Assembly (NCBI RefSeq): GCF_042610375.1
Contig: NZ_JBGJZL010000003.1
Coordinates: 124,001-188,000 of the forward strand
Length of the DNA stretch: 64,000 nt
DNA from: CTSoil-075 sp042610375
GTDB taxonomy: Bacteria > Bacillota > Negativicutes > DSM-13327
Direction of reading: 5' to 3'
Numbering within the stretch: position 1 is the stretch's first letter; each line of letters opens with the position of its first letter. Positions 8,532 to 16,520 of this stretch are shown in pieces. The translations under genes and the position numbers were made by a program. The notes beneath the pieces were generated by a model that was not told the DNA's origin, made no database searches, and saw only the letters and a list, made by a program, of their open reading frames with translations.

Positions 8532-11069
8532 TTATTGTTGTAAGAGTGATAATACTTTCTGCGGCTGCTGATTGGCTTTGGCCAACATCGCAGTAGCGGC
8601 TTGGTTAATAACACTGAGTTTTGTGTAGTTTGCCATTTCTGTCGCCATATCCGTATCACGAATATTGGATTCAGCAGACGTCAAGTTTTCACTTTCAGTA
8701 TCAAGGTTGTTGATATTGCTTTCTAGACTGTTCTGGACGGCACCTAGATTAGAACGTTCGGCAGAAACCTTTTTAATGGCGGCATCAATTGTAGCAATCG
8801 CTTTAGTCGCACTAGTTGAAGAACTTAAATCAATACCTGTTGTGGAAGTAGCACCTGCAACTCCTAAACTATTGGCATCCATATCGCTGATGGAAAGATT
8901 CATTGTCTGATTTGAGTTAGCACCAACCTGGAAGGTCAGGGCATTGGAAGCATCTACACTAACAGTAGCCGTAGCAACATATGCATTGGTAGCAGCTGCG
9001 GACGCTGTAGCTACTTTAGCTAAGGCAGAATCAGAAGTATTTGCAATTGCTTTAGTTAATGCAGCAGATGCTTTAGAGACATTAGTATCAGAAGTATTAG
9101 CGATAGCCTGGTTATAGGTATCTTGAGCTGCAGTTGTTGTAGTGAGAGTAGAAGTGGCAGCATTAGCGAGGCCAGCTAAACCAGTATCTGTACTATCTGC
9201 TGCAATTGCAGTGTATAAAGCATCATTAGCACTTTTGAGAGAAGTATCAGTTGTATTAGCAATGGCAAAATTTAACTGAGCTTGAGTGCCAGTCGTAGCA
9301 AGTAAAGCAGCGGCGGCGGCTTTGACAGTGCTATCAGTCGTATTTGTAATAGCAGTAGTTAAAGCGGTATTAGCAGCTGTTACCTTTGTATCGGTAGCAG
9401 TACCAATCGCAGTCGTTAAAGCAGTTGCAGCAGCATCACTAGCAGTCGTAGCAGTTGTTAATGCTGTTTGAGCATTGACGATACCGCTATCAGTACTATT
9501 AGTAGTTGCATTAGTAATCGCAGCCGTTAATGTTGCCTTAGCTGCAGTGACATTACTATCGGAAGTAGCAGTGATCGCATCTGTCAACTTATTAGCAGCA
9601 GAAACACTTGTAGACTTAGCATTATCCAGTGTTTTTTGTGCGGCAGTGACGTTCGAATCTGTAGTAACATTAATAGCACTCGTTAAAGCGGTCGTAGTCG
9701 TAGTAACGGCTGCAGTCGCATCTGTATTCGCAGTGATGGCAGAACTAAACGCTGTAAAAGCAGTCGCGGCAGTCGCATCACCATTCGTAGTAATCGCAGT
9801 ACCTAAAGCCGTTAAGTTAGCAGCACTTGGAGTGGCCGTATAAGTGTCGTAAGCAGTTTTTAACGTTGTATTACCAGCAGTTGCATCAGCGGCAGTAATT
9901 GCAGTCGTTAATGCTGTAGTTGCTGTAGTTAATGTACTCTTCGCACCAGCAGCAGCAGCAGCAGCGGTAGTCGCATTTTTATTAGCAGTGACTACTTTTG
10001 AATCAGAGCTATTTGCCAGGGCAGTATCGAGGGCTTTCTGAGCATTTGCGACAGAAGTAACAGAAGTGGTACCCAATGTAGCGAGAGCCGTATCATTACC
10101 AGTAACAGTCAGATCGAAAGCTGTTAAAGCATTACCTTTCGCTGTAGCGGCTGCGCCATTAATGGTACCTGCTGCATCTGTACCGGCAGTTGTAACACTT
10201 GTTTCAGTACTTGTACTGCTGACTGCATTAAATAAGCCTTTTAGTGTAGTGTTAGCAGCAGATAACGTAATACTAGAATCACTACCATAGGTATCACTAG
10301 TCAATTTGATGTAATTATTGGAAGAGTCACTTGTATCCAAGGTAGCAGTTACGCCAGTCGTACCTGACTGGGCATTAATTTTGTCGAGAACACCACTGAT
10401 CGTGTCACCAGAGGAAATGCTGATTGTTGTGCCATTAATGGAGACATCTCCTGCATAAGCACTAGCAGAAGCCGTTGATGAGGTAATACCAGAAGTAGCT
10501 GAAGTTGTAAGACCTGTGGTTGCTTGGGTCGCAACTTTAGTGTAATTTACGGTATAGGTACCCGATGCTGTATTATTTCCAGCCACAGTCGCTAAGGTAT
10601 CAATGGCCGATGAATTTGTACCTGATACAGCAGTGGAAGAACCACTATTACCATTAAGTAATTTTTTTGTATTATATTCAGTGTCATTCGAAATACGGTC
10701 GACTTCCTGGCGAAGTTGGTCTGTTTCATCTTGAATGGATGTTCTGTCATCGTCAGTCAAGGTTTCAGAAGAAGCTTCTACAGCAAGTTCTCTCATACGT
10801 TTTAAGATTGTGGTGGTTTCATCAAGAGCACCATCTGCTGTCTGAGTTAGGGATGTAGCATCCTGTGAGTTGCTGCTCGCCTGATCAAGACCTTGAATTT
10901 GACTGCGCATTTTTTCAGAGATGGCAAGTCCAGCTGAATTGTCCGCTGCACTATTGATGGAATACCCAGATGATAGTTTTTGCAGGGATGAATTCATGAG
11001 TGAAGTACTTCTGTTTAATTGATTCGTAGTGTTTAACGCGGACATGTTTGTACCAATTACCATTGACAT
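8532..11069 (-). CDS. fliC: Giant flagellin with an Ala/Thr-rich repetitive outer domain
   Basis: 845 residues, about three times the Bacillus flagellin. Residues 1-150 carry the D0/D1 signature (NTNMSALNT-like start, LSSGYSINSAADNSAGLAIS, MRELAVEASSETLT). The last 100 hold the matching C-terminal helices (DTDMATEMANYTKLSVINQA, ANQQPQKVLSLLQ). The middle, about residues 150-740, is Thr/Ala/Ser-rich, almost free of Cys and aromatics, and largely built of approximate 19- and 29-residue repeats with a (T/S)D(S/T) hallmark. The start ATG has an AAGGAGGAAT site. The gene is monocistronic on the minus strand. The Thr/Ser-rich exposed domain would suit glycosylation, which is an inference. Confidence 0.94.
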   Translation of the reverse strand: MSMVIGTNMSALNTTNQLNRSTSLMNSSLQKLSSGYSINSAADNSAGLAISEKMRSQIQGLDQASSNSQDATSLTQTADGALDETTTILKRMRELAVEASSETLTDDDRTSIQDETDQLRQEVDRISNDTEYNTKKLLNGNSGSSTAVSGTNSSAIDTLATVAGNNTASGTYTVNYTKVATQATTGLTTSATSGITSSTASASAYAGDVSINGTTISISSGDTISGVLDKINAQSGTTGVTATLDTSDSSNNYIKLTSDTYGSDSSITLSAANTTLKGLFNAVSSTSTETSVTTAGTDAAGTINGAAATAKGNALTAFDLTVTGNDTALATLGTTSVTSVANAQKALDTALANSSDSKVVTANKNATTAAAAAAGAKSTLTTATTALTTAITAADATAGNTTLKTAYDTYTATPSAANLTALGTAITTNGDATAATAFTAFSSAITANTDATAAVTTTTTALTSAINVTTDSNVTAAQKTLDNAKSTSVSAANKLTDAITATSDSNVTAAKATLTAAITNATTNSTDSGIVNAQTALTTATTASDAAATALTTAIGTATDTKVTAANTALTTAITNTTDSTVKAAAAALLATTGTQAQLNFAIANTTDTSLKSANDALYTAIAADSTDTGLAGLANAATSTLTTTTAAQDTYNQAIANTSDTNVSKASAALTKAIANTSDSALAKVATASAAATNAYVATATVSVDASNALTFQVGANSNQTMNLSISDMDANSLGVAGATSTTGIDLSSSTSATKAIATIDAAIKKVSAERSNLGAVQNSLESNINNLDTESENLTSAESNIRDTDMATEMANYTKLSVINQAATAMLAKANQQPQKVLSLLQQ
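8990..10060 (-). repeat. Degenerate repeats in the flagellin outer domain
   Basis: The encoded stretch repeats a unit resembling TDTKVTAANTALTTAITNT (19 residues), with longer ~29-residue variants. More than ten (T/S)D(S/T) hallmarks recur. The DNA copies are diverged, so this is old expansion rather than a perfect array. Confidence 0.75.
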
Positions 11070-11552
11070 AATTATTCCTCCTTGATTTTAGAAAAAATTT
11101 AGCTTCCGTGCACCATTTTATTTTAGACATTGTCGAAAAGAGGTCTCTCAAAATAAAAGTAAGTGACCTAAAAGAGTGTATTACTTTTATCCGAAGATGT
11201 TCTTTTTAACCTTGTCTAATATTCCTTTCGAAGAGAAATATTAAAAGTTTATTTAGTAATTGACAAAAAAACTTTATTTTTGTCAATTTTTTTAGATATT
11301 AAAAAAAAGACAATTCAAATGTTAATGATTTACAATAATGGGTGGAACAGAATTCTGACAACATTCAAGAATGAAAATAGGATTTAAAATTTAACTATGT
11401 TATATTTTATAAAAATTAAAATTCAGTTAATTATTAATAATTTATTATTAAAACTAAATAAAATATAAATAAAATTATGTCAGAATAAAAATACAGAACT
11501 GTCCAAGGATGGATAATTTTTCACAAGGCTGTGGTATCGAAGGGTGCCTTTT
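11070..11552. other. AT-rich intergenic region between divergent flagellin and response regulator genes
   Basis: 483 bp with no credible gene. It must hold the flagellin promoter (minus) and the regulator promoter (plus). I found no convincing sigma-28 match. The part 11380-11490 is almost pure A/T. An inverted repeat AATTGACAAAAA (11258-11270) / TTTTTGTCAATT (11277-11288) is followed by T6, which looks like a weak AT-only terminator with no gene to serve on the plus strand. Confidence 0.6.
11258..11293 (+). terminator. Orphan inverted repeat plus T-run
   Basis: A 12-bp AATTGACAAAAA/TTTTTGTCAATT stem with a loop of about 6 bases runs straight into a T-run. No plus-strand gene ends here. It could be an operator palindrome or the end of an unannotated transcript. 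Confidence 0.4.
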
Positions 11553-12236
11553 ATGAAACTACTATTGGTAGATGATGAGAGAAAATTGGTTGAAGCACTA
11601 TCACATTTGTTAAAGAAGAATGGTTTCGTGGTAGATGTTGCTATGGATGGTGAAACAGGTATTGAGATGGCCTGTACTGGGATCTATGATATTATTATTC
11701 TGGATCGAATGTTGCCCTGTTTAGATGGTCTTTCCCTTTTGAAAGAATTTCGCAAATTAGGACATCGTACTCCCGTCCTTTTTCTAACCGCCAGGGATAC
11801 TCCTGAAGATCGAGCGGGAGGTTTGAATACTGGTGCTGATGATTATCTAGTTAAACCATTTTTCACGGTGGAATTAGTAGCAAGATTGCACGCTCTAGCT
11901 CGTCGGAAAAACAATGATATCGTAAATAATGTCTTAATGATTGATGATATTATTTTCGATCCCCAGCGCGGTCAAGTGACTAAAAAAGATATGGTCATTC
12001 AATTAACGTTGAAAGAATCACAACTTTTAGAACTATTGATACGCAATCAAGGACAAGTTGTTACCAAACAACGGATCATCGAAAAGGTATGGGGTTACAA
12101 TTCCGATGCAGAAGAAAGTACAATCAACATATATATTCATTACTTGCGTAAAAAAATTAATATATCCAATTTAAAAACTGTACGAGGTGTTGGCTATTAT
12201 TTGCAAAAAAGTAATATTTCCATCGCTGCAAACTAA
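11553..12236 (+). CDS. OmpR/PhoB-family response regulator (orphan)
   Basis: 227 residues. A receiver domain occupies residues 1-115: acidic pair DD near residues 9-10, phospho-acceptor D51 in IILDRM, T of LTAR, and K of VKPF. A winged-helix DNA-binding domain (about 130-222) has the LTLKESQLLELL and YIHYLRKKI signatures. ATG 11553 is preferred over an in-frame GTG at 11544, because AAGGG (11540-11544) is correctly spaced only for the ATG. No histidine kinase is adjacent: the neighbours are flagellin (divergent) and csrA (convergent), so its partner kinase must be elsewhere. Its target is unknown. Confidence 0.9.
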   Translation: MKLLLVDDERKLVEALSHLLKKNGFVVDVAMDGETGIEMACTGIYDIIILDRMLPCLDGLSLLKEFRKLGHRTPVLFLTARDTPEDRAGGLNTGADDYLVKPFFTVELVARLHALARRKNNDIVNNVLMIDDIIFDPQRGQVTKKDMVIQLTLKESQLLELLIRNQGQVVTKQRIIEKVWGYNSDAEESTINIYIHYLRKKINISNLKTVRGVGYYLQKSNISIAAN

Positions 12237-12278
12237 AATTTTTTGAAATTAAAATATGTTATTTGAAATTGATGATCG

Positions 12279-12326
12279 TAAAAATGCCTGTAAGAATTCT
12301 GACGAAAATTCTTACAGGCATTTTCT
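12279..12326. terminator. Bidirectional terminator between response regulator and csrA
   Basis: AAAAATGCCTGTAAGAATT pairs with AATTCTTACAGGCATTTT around CTGACGA-type loop bases. A/T flanks on both sides serve both converging genes. Confidence 0.9.
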
Positions 12327-12346
12327 ATGTTAAACAGGCCGATTTC

Positions 12347-12556
12347 CTAGGATTTGGCGTAAACTAAATTGTTCATGAGTTCTTTTTCTTCAATATACTT
12401 GAAGTGATCTTCGTATATTTCCCCACGAATAATATTTATACATTTCGGTGCATCGATTGCCAGTCTTAAGTCTCCCTCATCGCTTTTGACGACCTTAACC
12501 ATAATATCTTTCCCGATCATAACGTATTCGCCAGGTTTTCTTCCTAATACTAGCAT
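12347..12556 (-). CDS. csrA: CsrA-family post-transcriptional regulator
   Basis: 69 residues, usual CsrA size. MLVLGRKPGEYVMIG and the later IRGEIYE correspond to the beta-1 strand and the RNA-contact strand. L4 and R44, the key RNA-binding residues in other CsrA proteins, are conserved, while position 43 is Ile rather than His and position 5 is Gly rather than Thr. CsrA binds GGA motifs in leaders and, in Firmicutes, represses flagellin translation in balance with FliW. Here it is a single gene 1.3 kb from flagellin with no fliW next to it, which is unusual. An AGGAGG-type site precedes the ATG. Confidence 0.9.
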   Translation of the reverse strand: MLVLGRKPGEYVMIGKDIMVKVVKSDEGDLRLAIDAPKCINIIRGEIYEDHFKYIEEKELMNNLVYAKS

Positions 12557-12737
12557 AATACTTTTCCTCCTCGTATAAATAATACTTCCTCATTCTTATC
12601 ATCTCATTCTTTTCTTTAGTTTTAGTTTAGTTTTTATTGTTATAAAGTGAAATAATAAGTTTTCTAGGGAAAGGTAGGATATTGCTGTCACATGTCGAAT
12701 GCATTTAAGAGTATAAGATAGAGTTAGGAGTCGTCGT

Positions 12738-13685
12738 ATGATCATTTTTAGTACCATTGAAAGTATTCTAAGTATTGTTTTTATTATTTTAGTAGGCTAT
12801 ATTCTGACAGGGAAAGGTTGGTTTGATGAGAAGGTTTCTAAAACATTCTCACGTATCATCACTAATATTGCTCTTCCATCATATATGATATGGAATTTGA
12901 TGAGTACTTTTAGTCATGACTTATTATTGGATTTGGCACCAGGGTTAATCGTGCCTTTTACATCAATCATCACGAGTTATGTAGTAGGCAATGTCATTGC
13001 AAAATTATTGCACATCCAAAAAAATCGGCAAGGGACTTTCTCTTCCATGTTTTCTCTTTCCAATACTATTTTTATTGGTTTACCAGTCAATTTAGCCTTA
13101 TTTGGTGAAAAAAGTATGCCTTATGTATTGTTATATTACATTGCCAACACATCATTATTTTGGACAATCGGGGCGAATGGTATTCGAGCGGATGGCGCAT
13201 CGGGTCAAGGTAAAGTGAAGTTTTCTGAGGTGTTGAAAAATATTTTTTCGCCGCCTTTATTAGGATTTATTGCAGCTATTATATTTATTTTACTCGGTAT
13301 ACGTTTACCACACTTTATTATTGATACTTGTAAATACTTTGGGAATCTGACCACCCCCTTATCCATGTTGTTTATTGGTATTGCGATCTATGCTGTAAAA
13401 TTAAAAAATATTAAATTCAGTAAGGATATGGGGATGATTCTTTTGGGGCGATTCGTAATTGCTCCTCTCATTGTTATGGCAATCACATATGCAATGCCCT
13501 TGCCGATTTTGATGAAAAAAGTGTTTATCATTCAGTCGACATTGCCTGTTATGACATTAACGGCTGTAGTTGCCAAGTCTTATCAAGCTGATGCTGAGTA
13601 CGCAGCTGTGATGACGACAGTAACAACCATTGCAGCCATTATTACGATTCCAGTTTACATGTTGATTTTTCAGTATTATTTTTAA
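12738..13685 (+). CDS. AEC-family transporter (auxin efflux carrier/malate permease type)
   Basis: 315 residues with about ten hydrophobic segments: a first at residues 8-25, then NIALPSYMIWNLMS, and a second half-bundle from about 170. This follows the Mem_trans (AEC) architecture of two five-helix repeats. The family exports or takes up small organic anions such as malate or malonate, or amino acids; the substrate cannot be told here. The start ATG follows a GTTAGGAG site. The gene is monocistronic between csrA and the yqhD cluster, with no regulator adjacent. Confidence 0.83.
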   Translation: MIIFSTIESILSIVFIILVGYILTGKGWFDEKVSKTFSRIITNIALPSYMIWNLMSTFSHDLLLDLAPGLIVPFTSIITSYVVGNVIAKLLHIQKNRQGTFSSMFSLSNTIFIGLPVNLALFGEKSMPYVLLYYIANTSLFWTIGANGIRADGASGQGKVKFSEVLKNIFSPPLLGFIAAIIFILLGIRLPHFIIDTCKYFGNLTTPLSMLFIGIAIYAVKLKNIKFSKDMGMILLGRFVIAPLIVMAITYAMPLPILMKKVFIIQSTLPVMTLTAVVAKSYQADAEYAAVMTTVTTIAAIITIPVYMLIFQYYF

Positions 13686-13751
13686 AAAGAAAATGTGAAA
13701 TTATATATCGAGATGGCTCTGAGGAAAGTTTACAGCAGATCTGTCAAAGTA

Positions 13752-13799
13752 AAGTTAGGTTTGAATGATCGATTGATTGCGATAATTCAAACCTAACTT
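13752..13799 (+). terminator. Inverted repeat, probable terminator of the AEC gene
   Basis: AAGTTAGGTTTGAAT (13752-13766) pairs perfectly with ATTCAAACCTAACTT (13785-13799) around an 18-base loop. No T-run follows, so termination is likely but not certain. Confidence 0.6.
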
Positions 13800-13826
13800 A
13801 TTAGAAAGCAAATCTTAAAAAAATAT

Positions 13827-13855
13827 TTGACAATTAATATGACCAGTCGTATAAT
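13827..13855 (+). promoter_or_regulatory. Consensus sigma-A promoter of the yqhD operon
   Basis: TTGACA (13827-13832), 17-bp spacer, TATAAT (13850-13855): both hexamers match the consensus exactly. Transcription should start near 13862 and give a leader of about 130 bases before yqhD. Confidence 0.88.
13838..13851 (+). promoter_or_regulatory. Candidate TetR/NemR-type operator in the promoter spacer
   Basis: TATGACCAGTCGTA is an imperfect palindrome (GAC-NN-GTC core) lying between the -35 and -10 hexamers, a position where a bound repressor blocks polymerase. The TetR gene at 16521 is the obvious candidate ligand-responsive repressor. That link is inferred. Confidence 0.45.
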
Positions 13856-13895
13856 AAAAACAAATTATAAGGAAATACTTGGTTTTTATTATACG
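13848..13895 (+). promoter_or_regulatory. 14-bp inverted repeat spanning -10 and early leader
   Basis: CGTATAATAAAAAC (13848-13861) is repeated in perfect inverse orientation as GTTTTTATTATACG (13882-13895), with 20 bases between. The left arm contains the -10 hexamer. It may be a pair of operator half-sites allowing repressor dimers to flank the start point. Confidence 0.65.
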
Positions 13896-13990
13896 ATTTA
13901 ATGCAGGATGGAGACACAGTCCTACTTATATAAGACGCTAACATTGTGTGACTAAACTAATCATAAAAATTAATGCAAGGAGTTGTTATT

Positions 13991-15151
13991 GTGAAAAAAT
14001 TTCAATTTGTAAACCCGACAAAAATTATTTTTGGTAAAGGGGAGATTCAAAGCCTAGCAAAAGAGATTCCTATTGACCGTAAAGTTTTAATACTTTATGG
14101 TGGCGGCAGTATTAAAAAATCTGGATTGTTAGAAGAGATTAAAACTGTATTGAAAGATTATCAATTAGGTGAATTTGGCGGTATTGAGCCTAATCCTGCT
14201 TATGAGACGTTAATGCAGGCTGTCGAATTAATTCGAAAAGAAAATTATGATTTTTTATTGGCAGTCGGAGGTGGTTCTGTTATTGATGGGACCAAATTTA
14301 TTGCGGCAGCTGTACCTTTTACCCAAGATGATCCTTGGAAAATGATTGTGGAAGGATTGCCTATTGATCAGGCATTGCCTTTTGCTGCAGTATTAACGTT
14401 ACCTGCTACGGGATCGGAAATGAATAATGGTGCCGTGATCACTCGGAAATCTCTGCAGGCAAAATTACCTTTCTTTAGCCCAGTTGGCTTCCCTAAATTT
14501 TCTATACTTGACCCGGTTTATACATATACGTTGCCGGAAAAGCAGATTGGCAATGGCGTTGTTGATGCTTTTGTTCATGTGATGGAGCAATATTTAACTT
14601 ATCCAGTTCAAGCAAAAGTACAGGATCGATTCTCCGAAGGACTATTACTGACTCTAGTGGAAGAAGGTCCGAAAGCTTTGGAAACTCCAGAAGACTATGA
14701 TGTACGGGCTAATCTAATGTGGACGGCGACTCTTGCTTTAAATGGTCTAATTGGCAGCGGTGTACCTCAAGATTGGTCTACTCATATGGTGGGACATGAA
14801 ATTACCGCTTTGTACGGTTTAGATCACGCTCAGACATTGGCCATAGTACTACCTTCTATGTTAGAAGTGATGAAGGAAGAAAAAAATGTCAAGCTTCTTC
14901 AATATGGTGAACGGATTTGGAATTTAGCTAGTGATCTGCCAGCAAGGGAAAAAAGTGCCCTAGCAATTGAAAAGACTCGTGAATTCTTTGAAGCCATGGG
15001 GGTTAAAACTCGGTTTTCTGATTATGGCTTAGGCGAGGAAGTCATTGAAAAAATTATTACTAGCTTAGAAGCACATGGAATGGTCAAACTGGGTGAAAAA
15101 GGTACAGTAACGCCTCAAATCGTTCGCCAAGTATTGACACTTAGCTTATAA
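13991..15151 (+). CDS. yqhD: YqhD-like NAD(P)H-dependent aldehyde/alcohol dehydrogenase
   Basis: 386 residues, the length of E. coli YqhD. It is an iron-type alcohol dehydrogenase: nucleotide-binding GGGSIKKSG and AVGGGSVIDGTKF, then metal-ligand segments NGVVDAFVHVMEQY (Asp and His), HMVGHE (His) and GLDHAQTLAIVLP (His). The very close match to YqhD in both motif and surrounding sequence (GGIEPNPAYETLM, VPQDWSTHM) suggests reduction of short-chain and lipid-peroxidation aldehydes. GTG 13991 is chosen because AAGGAG lies upstream at 13976; the in-frame ATG 13973 lacks a site. It is the first gene of a pair with an Old Yellow Enzyme, 17 bp apart. Confidence 0.93.
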   Translation: MKKFQFVNPTKIIFGKGEIQSLAKEIPIDRKVLILYGGGSIKKSGLLEEIKTVLKDYQLGEFGGIEPNPAYETLMQAVELIRKENYDFLLAVGGGSVIDGTKFIAAAVPFTQDDPWKMIVEGLPIDQALPFAAVLTLPATGSEMNNGAVITRKSLQAKLPFFSPVGFPKFSILDPVYTYTLPEKQIGNGVVDAFVHVMEQYLTYPVQAKVQDRFSEGLLLTLVEEGPKALETPEDYDVRANLMWTATLALNGLIGSGVPQDWSTHMVGHEITALYGLDHAQTLAIVLPSMLEVMKEEKNVKLLQYGERIWNLASDLPAREKSALAIEKTREFFEAMGVKTRFSDYGLGEEVIEKIITSLEAHGMVKLGEKGTVTPQIVRQVLTLSL

Positions 15152-15168
15152 AAAAAGGAGAAATTGAT

Positions 15169-16302
15169 ATGGGACACGATGTAGAGAAGAAAAATAATCA
15201 TCTCGATACTTTATATCAACCAGTATCCATTGGGAATTTAACATTATCCAATCGAATTGTCATGGCTCCGATGACACGAGGATTTTCTCCGAATGGCATA
15301 CCGGGCGAAGAGGTGGTAGGATATTATAGACGACGTGCAGAAAATGCAGTAGGTCTTATTATAACCGAAGGTACATTAATTAATCATCCTGCGGCAGCAG
15401 AAGGTCTAGGACGACCTAATTTCCATGGTGAAGCATCACTTAGTGGTTGGTCACATGTTGTGGAAGCTGTTCATAAAGCAGGAGGAAAGATTATTCCTCA
15501 GTTGTGGCATGTGGGCATGGCTCGCCAAATTAATGGTGAAAATCCCAATCCAGAAGCCTTGCCAATTGGTCCATCAGGGATTGATGTAGCTTCTGGGGAA
15601 AAAGTAACGGTGGGAATGACATTAGCAGAGATTGATCAGATCGTCAAAGCATTTGGACAAGCTGCAAGTGACGCTAAACGTCTAGGGTTTGATGGGCTTG
15701 AGATTCATGGTGCCCATGGATATTTAATCGATCAGTTCTTTTGGCAAAAAACAAATCAGCGTCAGGATCATTATGGTGGAGATCTCCTTGCACGTTCACA
15801 GTTTGCTGTTGAAATTGTGAAAGCTTGCCGGCAAGCTGTAGGTCCAGATTTTCCTATTGTATTTCGATACTCTCAATGGAAATTAGGGAATTATAGTGCA
15901 AAACTGGCAGAAACGCCGGAAGAACTTTCTGCATTTTTAGCACCCTTAGTTAAAGCCGGCGTCGATATTTTTCATTGCTCAACCCGTCGTTATTGGGAGC
16001 CAGAATTTGAAGGTTCACCCTTAAACTTAGCAGGATGGACTAAAAAAATAACTGGAAAACCAACGATCACTGTTGGATCCGTTGGCCTTGATAATAATTT
16101 TATTGACTTTTTTACTGAAGGGAAAGGCGCTAAAACGACAAGTCTTGCACCGCTCATGGAAAGATTGCAGAAGGAAGAATTTGATCTAGTGGCAGTGGGA
16201 AGAGCACTTCTTGCTGATCCAGCTTGGGCAACAAAAACATATGAAAATAGAACAGATGAACTCATTCCTTTTGAACTTGGTGCAGAAAAGACATTGTCTT
16301 AA
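15169..16302 (+). CDS. Old Yellow Enzyme-family NADH:flavin oxidoreductase (NemA-like)
   Basis: 377 residues, an FMN-containing TIM barrel. Visible family motifs are SNRIVMAPMTR, the long EIHGAHGYLIDQFFWQ, and VGRALLADPAWATK near the end. The size and the HGAHGYL..FFW pattern fit the NemA/12-oxophytodienoate reductase branch, which reduces alkenes, quinones and nitro compounds. An AAAAAAGGAGAAATTG site precedes the ATG. Pairing with yqhD and a NemR-like regulator indicates detoxification of reactive electrophiles rather than a catabolic role. The natural substrate is unknown. Confidence 0.9.
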   Translation: MGHDVEKKNNHLDTLYQPVSIGNLTLSNRIVMAPMTRGFSPNGIPGEEVVGYYRRRAENAVGLIITEGTLINHPAAAEGLGRPNFHGEASLSGWSHVVEAVHKAGGKIIPQLWHVGMARQINGENPNPEALPIGPSGIDVASGEKVTVGMTLAEIDQIVKAFGQAASDAKRLGFDGLEIHGAHGYLIDQFFWQKTNQRQDHYGGDLLARSQFAVEIVKACRQAVGPDFPIVFRYSQWKLGNYSAKLAETPEELSAFLAPLVKAGVDIFHCSTRRYWEPEFEGSPLNLAGWTKKITGKPTITVGSVGLDNNFIDFFTEGKGAKTTSLAPLMERLQKEEFDLVAVGRALLADPAWATKTYENRTDELIPFELGAEKTLS

Positions 16303-16333
16303 TCATCATTACACCAATTGGTAGAGGGTAAAC

Positions 16334-16360
16334 GAAGAGACAGACAATGTCTGTCTCTTC
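16334..16360 (+). terminator. 12-bp hairpin after the Old Yellow Enzyme gene
   Basis: GAAGAGACAGAC (16334-16345) pairs perfectly with GTCTGTCTCTTC (16349-16360) around AAT. There is no T-run, so it may be a processing or weak termination signal. It is immediately followed by dispersed repeat A. Confidence 0.6.
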
Positions 16361-16362
16361 TC

Positions 16363-16389
16363 ACGTAATCAGAAAGTAGAACACTTTCT
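16363..16389 (+). repeat. Dispersed repeat A, copy 1
   Basis: ACGTAATCAGAAAGTAGAAC followed by ACTTTCT. A second copy at 45351-45377 matches at 23 of 27 positions. Both copies start directly after a hairpin downstream of an operon. Confidence 0.7.
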
Positions 16390-16397
16390 AGGGTGCC

Positions 16398-16461
16398 AAG
16401 TAAGAACGACTAAGGCTTCTGCCTGCGTCTGCAGACTTGGTACAAGCCAAGTCTTTTCTTA
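16398..16461 (+). repeat. Dispersed repeat B, copy 1, ending in a terminator hairpin
   Basis: It starts AAGTAAGAACGACTAAGGCTT and ends AGACTTGG TACAAG CCAAGTCTTTTCT, which is a stem with T-run and therefore a good terminator (16433-16458). A shortened copy lies at 53915-53954. Confidence 0.7.
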
Positions 16462-16520
16462 TGTTTGTACAATAGAATGCCAGGAAGAAAAGAAGAGACT
16501 CAGATACGAGGTGGTAATAT

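Larger units (their letters stand above)
13686..13990. other. Regulatory intergenic region before yqhD
   Basis: 305 bp without a gene. It holds a 15-bp inverted repeat after the AEC gene (13752-13799), a consensus promoter (13827-13855), a candidate TetR operator in its spacer and a 14-bp inverted repeat overlapping the -10. All are entered separately. Confidence 0.8.

Noticed and set aside
11180..11215. Possible sigma-28 promoter for flagellin
   Set aside because: TCGGATAA on the minus strand resembles the -10, but no TAAA lies at the needed distance; AAGG is there instead.
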